In this document: positions 8,148 to 14,024 of the stretch, in pieces
Numbering within the stretch: the stretch's first letter is position 1
Layout: each line of letters opens with the position of its first letter
Source: Boseongicola sp. SB0675_bin_26
GTDB lineage: Bacteria > Pseudomonadota > Alphaproteobacteria > Rhodobacterales > Rhodobacteraceae
Assembly: GCA_009843725.1 (NCBI GenBank)
Contig: VYCX01000197.1
Coordinates: forward strand, 1-20,628
Direction of reading: 5' to 3'
Length of the DNA stretch: 20,628 nucleotides
Position numbers and translations under genes: made by a program
The notes under the pieces: generated by a model
The model's input: only the letters and a program-made list of their open reading frames with translations
Database searches by the model: none
What the model was told of the DNA's origin: nothing

Positions 8148-10519
8148 GCCAGCCCTCCGACCGCTCGCAGCGGGCGTCCGGGAGAGAGGCTCTCGATCAC
8201 GGTCAGGATCGAGTTCCGGTCGATGCCGAAATGGCGGTAGAGGTCCGCGACGCTTCCGGCCTGGCCGAAATGCTCGACCCCGAGTCCCGCAACCCGGTGC
8301 CCGTGCACCGAGCCGAGCCAGGAAAGCGTGGCCGGGTGGCCGTCGATCACGGTGACCAGGAGGCAGTCGCGCGACAGCGGTTCCAGCAGCGCCTCGACCG
8401 GGCTCTGGCAGGCGCGGCCGTTGATGCGCGCGGCCTGCGCCGCCTGCCAACCGGCGTTCAGCCGGTCGGCGGAGGTCACCGCCAGGATGCCTGCGTCGCG
8501 CCGCCCCTCCGCGAGCGAGCCTGCAGCGGCCAGCGCCTCGGACGCGACCGCGCCCTGGTAGGCCAGCACGAGGTCGCAGTTCGGTCCCGGCTCGCGCAGC
8601 CAGTAGGCCCCTTCGATCACGCCTTGCCGAATCGAGTCGAGCTCGCGCCGGGGCTGCTCGAGCGGCCTGGTCGACAGGCGCAGGTAGACCGACCCGCCGC
8701 CCGCGTCGCGCTTCCAGTCGGCCGCGTCGGCCTTGGTGCCGTCGCGCTGCATGTAGTCGAAGGCCCATTCCATGATGCAGGCGAGTTCGTCGGCGAAGGC
8801 CGGTTCGAAGCTTGCAAGCCCGTCCTGCGACATGCCGACAAGCGGCGTCGCGATGGACTGGTGCGCGCCGCCTTCCGGGGCGAGCGACACGCCCGAGGGC
8901 GTCCCCGCCAGCAGGAATCGCGCGTCCTGGTAGCACGCGTAGTTCAGCGCATCGAGCCCGCGTGTCACGAAGGGGTCGTAGACGGTTCCGACCGGCAGCA
9001 GCCGTTCGCCGAACAGGCTGTGGCTGAGACCGGCGGCGGCGAGCACGAGCATCAGGTTCATTTCCGCGATGCCGAGCTCGAAATGCTGGCCCTCCGGCAG
9101 GAACTGCCACTTCTGGGTCGAGATCACCTTCTCCTCGCGGAACGTGTCTGGCAGTCTCGTCGTCGCAAAGAGCCCGCGCCGATTGACCCACGGGCCGAGG
9201 CTGGTCGACACGGTGACGTCTGGCGAGGCGGTCAAGATCCGGTCGGCCAGCGCGAGATCGGACTTTGCCAGCGCGTCGAGCAGCTTGCCGAATGCCGCCT
9301 GGGTCGAGATCTCACGGTCGTCCGGGGCTGCTATGGAAGGCACCGGGATGGACGGTGCGCTCATGCGGCGCGTGCCCTTCGAGAAGAACGGAATGCGCCG
9401 CATGAGCGCATCCAGCTCCGCGTCTTCGAGCCCCGTCCCCTCGGCCCTGTCCCATTCGTGGCCCTCGCGCACGTTCAGCCGGGAGCGCAGTTCCGCCATT
9501 TGCCGAACGGTCATCAGCCCGGCGTGGTTGTCCTTGTGGCCGGCCAGTGGCGTGTTCCACCCCTTGACGGTGTAGGCGATGAACACGGTGGGGCGGTCGT
9601 GCAAGGCCGCCGCGTCGAACGCGTCGCAAAGCGTCTCGATGCAGTGGCCGCCGAGATTCTCCATGAGCTTGGCCAGCTGCCGGTCCGTGCGGCGCGCGAG
9701 CAGTTCCGGAACGCCGCTACGGTGACCGATCTCGCTCGTCAGCCGTTCCCGCCAGGCCGCGCCGCCGACATGGGTGAGCGCGGAATAGAGCTGGTTCGGG
9801 CAGCCGTCGATCCAGCCGCTGAGCGCCGTGCCGCCCGGTTCGGCAAAGGCCGACCGCTGCAAGGCGCCGTTCTTCAGCCGCACGACGTTCCATCGGCACG
9901 CCTCGAACACGCCCTCGATCCGCTTGTGGAGGCCCTCGTGCACCACGCCGTCGAGGCTTTGGCGGTTGTAGTCGATGATCCACCAGCAGTTCCTGAGGTC
10001 GTGCTTCCAGCCCTCTTGCAGGCATTCATGGACATTGCCTTCATCCAGTTCGGCATCGCCCACGAGGGCGACCATGCGGCCTTCGGGAACCTGTCCCCAG
10101 CCGCGCGCCCCGACATAGTCCTGAACGAGGCTGGCAAACGCCGTGATCGCCACGCCAAGGCCGACCGATCCCGTCGAGAAGTCCACGTCGGCGCTGTCCT
10201 TCGTGCGGCTGGGATAGCTCTGCACGCCGCCGTATCCGCGAAAGTTCCGGATCTTCTCCAGCGTCTGGTTGCCGGCCAGGTATTGCAGGGCATGGAACAA
10301 GGGTCCTGCATGCGGCTTGACCGCCACCCTGTCCTGCGGGCGAAGCGCATGGCCGTAGAGCGCGGCCATGATGGTCGCCATCGAGGCGCAGCTGGCCTGG
10401 TGGCCGCCGACCTTCAGCCCGTCAGTCCTGTTTCGCAGGTGGTTTGCGTTGTGGATCATCCAGCAAGAAAGCCAGAGCAACCGGTCCTGAATCAGCTTCA
10501 GCTCTTGTCGAGACAGCAT
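8144..10519 (-). CDS. AceE-like thiamine-diphosphate (transketolase-superfamily) enzyme
   Basis: A 791-residue protein resembling homodimeric pyruvate dehydrogenase E1 (AceE, 887 in E. coli) and the 2-oxobutyrate dehydrogenase MdeB. It is shorter than AceE. The thiamine-diphosphate motif is GDAELDEGN at 154-162 with its closing Asn at 185 (IIDYNRQSLDG, close to AceE INCNLQRLDG). The pyrimidine-domain segment FELGIAEMNLML holds the cofactor-activating Glu. No lipoyl E2 or E3 gene is nearby, so it may use housekeeping partners or act alone as a decarboxylase or ligase. It is first in the left operon, behind the palindromic promoter, and its stop overlaps the creatininase start. The ATG at 10519 has only a weak AGGG near it and directly follows a seven-codon upstream frame. 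Confidence 0.88.
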   Translation of the reverse strand: MLSRQELKLIQDRLLWLSCWMIHNANHLRNRTDGLKVGGHQASCASMATIMAALYGHALRPQDRVAVKPHAGPLFHALQYLAGNQTLEKIRNFRGYGGVQSYPSRTKDSADVDFSTGSVGLGVAITAFASLVQDYVGARGWGQVPEGRMVALVGDAELDEGNVHECLQEGWKHDLRNCWWIIDYNRQSLDGVVHEGLHKRIEGVFEACRWNVVRLKNGALQRSAFAEPGGTALSGWIDGCPNQLYSALTHVGGAAWRERLTSEIGHRSGVPELLARRTDRQLAKLMENLGGHCIETLCDAFDAAALHDRPTVFIAYTVKGWNTPLAGHKDNHAGLMTVRQMAELRSRLNVREGHEWDRAEGTGLEDAELDALMRRIPFFSKGTRRMSAPSIPVPSIAAPDDREISTQAAFGKLLDALAKSDLALADRILTASPDVTVSTSLGPWVNRRGLFATTRLPDTFREEKVISTQKWQFLPEGQHFELGIAEMNLMLVLAAAGLSHSLFGERLLPVGTVYDPFVTRGLDALNYACYQDARFLLAGTPSGVSLAPEGGAHQSIATPLVGMSQDGLASFEPAFADELACIMEWAFDYMQRDGTKADAADWKRDAGGGSVYLRLSTRPLEQPRRELDSIRQGVIEGAYWLREPGPNCDLVLAYQGAVASEALAAAGSLAEGRRDAGILAVTSADRLNAGWQAAQAARINGRACQSPVEALLEPLSRDCLLVTVIDGHPATLSWLGSVHGHRVAGLGVEHFGQAGSVADLYRHFGIDRNSILTVIESLSPGRPLRAVGGLA

Positions 10520-10522
10520 GCC

Positions 10523-10546
10523 CTATTGGCCCTTGAACTGCTGCAT
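10523..10546 (-). CDS. Possible seven-codon leader ORF (MQQFKGQ)
   Basis: An ATG at 10546, preceded by GGCGGCGGG, opens a seven-codon frame ending in TAG three bases before the AceE-like ATG. It lies in the roughly 57-base leader predicted from the promoter. The main start has a poor ribosome site, so ribosomes ending here could reinitiate on it. It is short enough to be chance. Confidence 0.25.
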   Translation of the reverse strand: MQQFKGQ

Positions 10547-10565
10547 CCCGCCGCCTGGCAGAATG

Positions 10566-10581
10566 TTGATCAATTGATCAA
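10566..10581. promoter_or_regulatory. Perfect 16 bp palindrome, RutR-like operator
   Basis: TTGATCAATTGATCAA is a perfect inverted repeat placed one base after the -10 box, where a bound repressor would cover the transcription start. The E. coli RutR consensus, as I recall it, is TTGACCAnnTGGTCAA. The palindrome matches 12 of 14 defined positions and differs by one symmetric C-to-T / G-to-A pair. The regulator at 462-1106 is RutR-like with a similar recognition helix. The operator role is inference, but palindrome, position and partner agree. Confidence 0.7.
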
Positions 10582-10582
10582 A

Positions 10583-10611
10583 CCAATAACACAAAGCAAC
10601 TGGTTCGTCAA
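10583..10611 (-). promoter_or_regulatory. Sigma70-type promoter of the left operon
   Basis: On the minus strand TTGACG (10611-10606) is followed after 17 bases by TATTGG (10588-10583). The predicted start falls near 10576, inside the palindrome, giving a leader of about 57 bases to the AceE-like ATG. The local AT content is well above the surroundings. Confidence 0.6.
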
Positions 10612-10954
10612 TCCTGCGGTTCAGGGTTGCGGCGCTGCGGGCGAGCCTGCGCGACCTGCAAGGCCGTGAGCACGGCAGGGCTTGCCCGGCGATTCCGTCT
10701 TGCGGACATTGATGCCCGGGCTGGAGGCGAGAGCGCGGCCGCTTGCCGTTGCCGCGCCGAAGTGCGGAACTGCCCAGATCGAGGTGGCAGGGAGAAACTG
10801 GGGCTGCACCTGCCATCTGGACTTGCGGTGCAAGGTGAAGGTCGGGGTTGGCAGGTCGAAGCTGTTGCTGAGGTGCGCCAGTTCCCTGGCGTTTCGGACA
10901 TCGCGGAACTTGATTCGTCGCGGCTTGCCGGGGCAGTCCCGGGAAGAATTGAAT

Positions 10955-10975
10955 CCGGGGAGCCTGACGCTCCGG
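10955..10975 (-). terminator. Weak candidate terminator after the second oxidoreductase
   Basis: Read on the minus strand, GGAGC and GCTCC pair around a five-base loop, extended by a further CC/GG pair across a two-base bulge. The next bases, ATTCAATTCTT, are moderately T-rich. It lies about 130 bp past the oxidoreductase stop and would separate it from the left operon promoter. Confidence 0.3.
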
Positions 10976-11102
10976 CCGCAAGGCGGTCCGGCCGGTTTGT
11001 CGACCGGACGGCAGACCTGGCGCCGCTGAAGGACGCTCATCCCGTTCGGCCGTGATTGGTTGCAGACCTCTGCCGCGAGCTCAACGGCACGGTGGCGCGT
11101 GA

Positions 11103-12344
11103 TCATCCGGAAGCGCTGACATTCGGATGCATGGCCTGGCTGACGGATTTCGCGGCAGCCGCGCCTGCGGCCTCCCCGGTCGCGAATGCGGTGCCCATCA
11201 CCCGGATCGAGGCGTATGCGGCGGAATCCGCGCCAATGGTCCTTCCGGCATAATACAGGTTGTCGAGGCCGCGCGCGCGCAAGCAGTCCATCGGGATGTC
11301 AGCATATCCATTGCCACCGATGCTCTTGTAGGCGGGCCGTCCGGGGATTGCATGATCCTCGATGGGCCAGGCCGCTCGGGCGACACCGTCCGGGCGAAGC
11401 CGGCCGCTCAGAAGATCTTCGCCGGTCAGCTCGTAGCGGGCAGGCGGGTGGCGACTTTCCCGGATGCCTATCTGTGGACCTGTCTGCAGAAGATAGGCGC
11501 CTTCGAATCCGGGCACGTTTTCACGAAGCACTCTCACGTAGTCGCTTGCCGCCGAACGTGCCGCCTGCTCGGCCTGCGTGAAACTCTCGGAGGTCAGGTC
11601 CGCCATCTTGTGGTCGTACATCATCCACCACATGTCGCCAGTCACCGGCACTTCGGCAAAGATGCCGCCATCCGGTCGTGCGGTTGGATGCGCACCGGTC
11701 TTGTTGTATTCCTTGAACGCCTCCACGATCTTTTCTCTGTCGATCGGTACCGTCTTGTCGCGACCGCCGACGCGAATCGGGCCCGTTGCCGCCTGCAGGT
11801 GACTCTCGCCATTGCCCGTTCGGCACGGCAGCCCCGCAATCAGGGCAAGGTTGGCATCGCCGGTTGCGTCGACAAAGGATTCTGCCGCGACACGCCGACG
11901 TCCGTCCATGCCCGCTAGGGTCACGGACTGGAGCCGGTCTGCGGTTCGGGTGACCGCAGCGACGCGCGTATGCAGCAGAAGGTGCACGTCACACGCAGCG
12001 AGGACGCGATCCAGAGCGAGCTTCACCGCCTCGGGCTCCAGCAGTATGATCCAGTTGTGCGTGGTTGGGGAACGGAACGGGGCGCAGCTCAGGCCCAGGC
12101 TTGCGAGTTCGTGCAGCACAAGATCGGCAACTCCGCCAACTGCCTTGACCGGTTCGGGCCCCTGTTGAAAGAACCCGCAATACGCCAGGACATTCGAGCT
12201 GGTGGCCGCGCCACCAAGAAAGCCGTACTTTTCGACCAAAAGGACCCTGGCGCCAGCTCCGGCGGCCCCAAGGGCGGCGCCAACGCCGCCTGCACCGCCT
12301 CCTGCGACAATGACGTCATAGTTGCTCTCGGGCTTGGCACTCAT
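11103..12344 (-). CDS. FAD-dependent oxidoreductase, PF12831 type (copy 1)
   Basis: A 413-residue flavoprotein. The Rossmann fold DVIVAGGGAGGVGAA at about 10-24 binds FAD, followed by the acidic strand end LLVEKYGFLGGAAT. A second cofactor strand is FVDATGDANLA. The family signature TGPQIGIRESRH lies near residue 290, and the C-terminal FAD contact IRVMGTAFATGEAAG near 380-394. Substrates of this family in catabolic clusters are mostly unknown. It is a clear paralogue of the gene at 15923-17173, sharing these blocks. The ATG at 12344 has GAGG about nine bases upstream. It stands alone behind 1.2 kb of apparently decayed DNA that begins with a GntR-type promoter at 13552-13589, and may still be read from it. 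Confidence 0.9.
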   Translation of the reverse strand: MSAKPESNYDVIVAGGGAGGVGAALGAAGAGARVLLVEKYGFLGGAATSSNVLAYCGFFQQGPEPVKAVGGVADLVLHELASLGLSCAPFRSPTTHNWIILLEPEAVKLALDRVLAACDVHLLLHTRVAAVTRTADRLQSVTLAGMDGRRRVAAESFVDATGDANLALIAGLPCRTGNGESHLQAATGPIRVGGRDKTVPIDREKIVEAFKEYNKTGAHPTARPDGGIFAEVPVTGDMWWMMYDHKMADLTSESFTQAEQAARSAASDYVRVLRENVPGFEGAYLLQTGPQIGIRESRHPPARYELTGEDLLSGRLRPDGVARAAWPIEDHAIPGRPAYKSIGGNGYADIPMDCLRARGLDNLYYAGRTIGADSAAYASIRVMGTAFATGEAAGAAAAKSVSQAMHPNVSASG

Positions 12345-12689
12345 TTGCAGCGCCTCGTCATGGATGCCTGAACCTCTCCTGTCGCTTCACTGCAGATCGC
12401 GTCCAGCCGAAAGAGGACGGCTGGTCCGGCAAGGTGCCCTGCGGGGCCATGCCGCGGGGTCGCTTCGTGGATGTACGAACCGGTCTCCCGATTGGCGTCC
12501 GGCATTGCAATCGCCGCCGGGAGAGCAATCGCGATCGGGACGCTGAAGCGCGGGCCAGCCGACGTTCCTGGGATGGCAACCCGCGGAACGACATTTCGGC
12601 CGCTGGATGACCGTGACAGGTGGCAACCTTGAGCGGACGCGCAAGAGCGAACGGTTGACGTTGTCCGCCGCGCCTCGGGCCGCGATCAT

Positions 12690-12960
12690 CGTCGACATGA
12701 ATGATCCGAATGAGATGCGTGCGTGGTTCGGCCATCTGTCCATTCCGCATCGGATCACGAGCGGCCGCCGCTCGCCCGGAGAAACTCGTCTTCCGCAGCG
12801 GTCTCGATGACAGCTTGCAGAGCTTCGGCATCGGTCTCTGGATGAAGCGTGCCAACCGTCATTCCGTCCCGGAATTCGCCTGGAAGACTGACTGCCCCTG
12901 CTTGCATTGCAACTCCGGTGGCGCGAAGCGCGGTCGAGCCGCCACGCGCCATTGCGGCCT
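12690..12960 (-). pseudogene. Possible relic of an unidentified gene
   Basis: One minus-strand frame reads HPETDAEALQAVIETAAE and then FLRASGG before a stop near 12765. The text resembles the start of an FAD-linked oxidase domain, where a P-x-T-x-E-E helix leads to a RxxGGG loop. A neighbouring frame continues with PLVIRCG and another with HLIRIIHVDDDRG, so the reading needs frameshifts. This could be chance in GC-rich DNA; I give it only as a lead. Confidence 0.2.
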
Positions 12961-13161
12961 TCCAGGAAATCGCGTTCTTCCGCCTCGACCATGCGGGAGA
13001 CTTGGGCGTACCCCGGCTTTCGGCTGCAACGAGTCGGTGTCGCAAGCGGCGGGTTGCATTGGCAGAAAGCCGCAATGCCCTGCGCCTATGCGCGCGCAGG
13101 TCCGCAACTTGACGCGCGTGACGCCGTCGTGTTCGCTGCAACGCCACGATCGGTCTTCGCG

Positions 13162-13429
13162 GCCCGAATCCGCCCTGATCACGGCCATTGGGGCCGACGC
13201 AGTCTCGTTCCGCTTCGACTTGCCGAGCAGGGCGGCGCGAAGCGGCATTGCCTGAACCTTCCCGCGTCCAACCATCTCCATCGCCTGGGATTCCACGAGG
13301 GCGAACGTCGTGGACGCATGCAATTCCCGATCTGCGTCCGTCCCGCTGGGGAACAAAGGTGCGGCGGCACCCTGAAGTGTGCCGCCGCCAGGGAGGACCT
13401 TTTGCCTCGAGAACTTTCACGCGGTTCGT
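13162..13429 (-). pseudogene. Decayed GntR/FCD-type regulator relic
   Basis: Between 13338 and 13162 one frame reads like an FCD ligand domain: DADRELHA (the usual D-x-x-F/L-H metal motif), then ESQAMEMVGRGKVQ, PLRAALLGKSKRNETAS and MAVIRADSG. The intact GntR at 19857-20522 has MEMAGKFYSQSRRFRLALL at the matching place. In another frame, 13429-13349 reads RVKVLEAKG and then RRHTSGCRRTFVP, like the end of a winged helix and its wing. The two parts are in different frames and too close together, so about 200 bp seem lost. The promoter just upstream is homologous to the intact GntR promoter, which supports the call independently. No start codon leads into an open frame: ATGAAACCT near 13519 stops after five codons. 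Confidence 0.45.
13361..13388 (-). terminator. Strong GC stem-loop with short T-rich tail
   Basis: Perfect 10 bp arms (GCGGCGGCAC and GTGCCGCCGC) enclose an eight-base loop. On the minus strand the tail reads ACCTTTGTTCC. It would end a transcript of about 190 bases begun at the promoter near 13552. It may instead be a by-product of GGC-rich codons in the GntR relic. Confidence 0.4.
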
Positions 13430-13479
13430 GTCCGCGAAGGTCCCGAGAGAGATGCCTGCATCCACCCAGCCCGTCCGAC

Positions 13480-13506
13480 CGAAGACATGACGTCGTGTCA
13501 TCTTCG
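13480..13506 (-). other. Leader hairpin, 10 bp stem with 2-base bulge
   Basis: On the minus strand CGAAGATGAC pairs with GTCATGTCTTCG around the loop ACGAC, with one two-base bulge. It starts about 45 bases into the transcript predicted from the promoter at 13552-13589. Confidence 0.35.
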
Positions 13507-13551
13507 AGGTTTCATTTGCTGAAGCCCGATTGATGCCCCAGAAAATGAATC

Positions 13552-13589
13552 GTTGGATATTAATAGAATCATTTTATAAAACATGTCAA
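13552..13589 (-). promoter_or_regulatory. Promoter homologous to the GntR promoter
   Basis: TTGACA (13589-13584) and TATTAA (13565-13560) are separated by 18 bases in a markedly AT-rich patch. The spacer holds the palindrome TTTTATAAAA (13572-13581). The whole segment aligns without gaps to 20546-20583, identical at 28 of 38 positions, including TCCAAC just after the -10 box. It points toward the GntR relic and the oxidoreductase at 11103-12344. Confidence 0.65.
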
Positions 13590-13924
13590 GAGGAAAACTC
13601 GCAGCCGTCTCGAGAATTTTCCGGGTCGCGTGGTGACAAGCTCGAACGACTCGGCCAATTGCGACCCATTCCTGCCGAGTCCCGGATTCACCAAGACCAT
13701 CGGCGGAATGGCCGGCACCTTGCTTGCCGGACAATCAGCGTCGGAAGGAAGTGCGATCCGTTCGGCAATGGTCTTGGATTGCCTTGTGCTGCCGGAGCCG
13801 GAAGCGGTCGAGCACGCGCTCTTTCGTGTACCGGATGATCGCGATTGTCTTCATTGATGCGACCCTGGGCGCAAGCCTTGCATCAGATTCGGGCGTTCTC
13901 GACAATGTCTGCAGCGACAATGAC

Positions 13925-13951
13925 CGTCTTCAGACCGCAAGCCTGAAGACG
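13925..13951 (-). terminator. Perfect 9 bp stem-loop downstream of mobA
   Basis: CGTCTTCAG and CTGAAGACG form a perfect stem around nine bases, about 75 bp past the mobA stop. No T-run follows on the minus strand, so it may stabilise or help end the right-operon transcript together with the stem at 14005-14020. Confidence 0.4.
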
Positions 13952-14004
13952 CATGGCATGCAGGCGCGCCAAGACTGACACGTCCGTTCCCGTTTGCCGC
14001 TGAC

Positions 14005-14020
14005 GGCCGCGACTGCGGCC
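14005..14020 (-). terminator. Short GC hairpin right after mobA
   Basis: GGCCGC and GCGGCC pair around a four-base loop, starting four bases beyond the mobA stop codon. There is no T-tract. It is probably part of the 3' end structure of the right operon. Confidence 0.3.
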
Positions 14021-14024
14021 TGGG

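Larger units (their letters stand above)
10520..11102. other. Intergenic control region between the second oxidoreductase and the left operon
   Basis: This 583 bp stretch has no supported gene. The 100 bp nearest the AceE-like gene hold a promoter, a palindromic operator and a short upstream frame, listed separately. The rest is GC-rich without recognisable product in any frame. Two stem-forming repeats occur: 10955-10975, and GTCCGG/CCGGAC at 10986-10991 and 11004-11009. Confidence 0.6.
12345..14024. other. 1.7 kb gene-poor region with promoter and decayed coding sequence
   Basis: No intact gene is supported here. Reading leftward from the mobA stop it contains stem-loops at 14005-14020 and 13925-13951, about 330 bp with nothing recognised, an AT-rich promoter at 13552-13589, a structured leader, a GntR/FCD relic around 13162-13429, a second stretch with some protein-like character around 12690-12960, and about 340 bp with nothing visible before the oxidoreductase. 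No insertion-sequence ends or flanking duplications were seen. Confidence 0.6.

Noticed and set aside
8148..9191. Long open extension upstream of the creatininase-family gene, giving a 619-residue reading
   Set aside because: It lies entirely over the well-supported AceE-like gene in another frame and has arginine-rich, domain-free sequence. The family begins at the tandem ATG at 8142-8147.
8231..10669. 812-codon plus-strand open frame
   Set aside because: It is the antisense shadow of the AceE-like gene. The minus strand carries clear thiamine-diphosphate motifs, and the plus translation shows none.
10520..11102. Thiamine riboswitch in front of the operon with a THI5-like binding protein and a thiamine-diphosphate enzyme
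   Set aside because: I looked for the conserved CUGAGA-type core and found none between the promoter and the AceE-like start. The short leader is also too small for it.
13735..13920. Possible transposase fragment on the minus strand (IIRYTKERVLDRFRLRQ)
   Set aside because: The basic sequence vaguely recalls IS5-type C-termini but does not align through the conserved E-x6-R/K block, and no terminal repeats or target duplications were seen.
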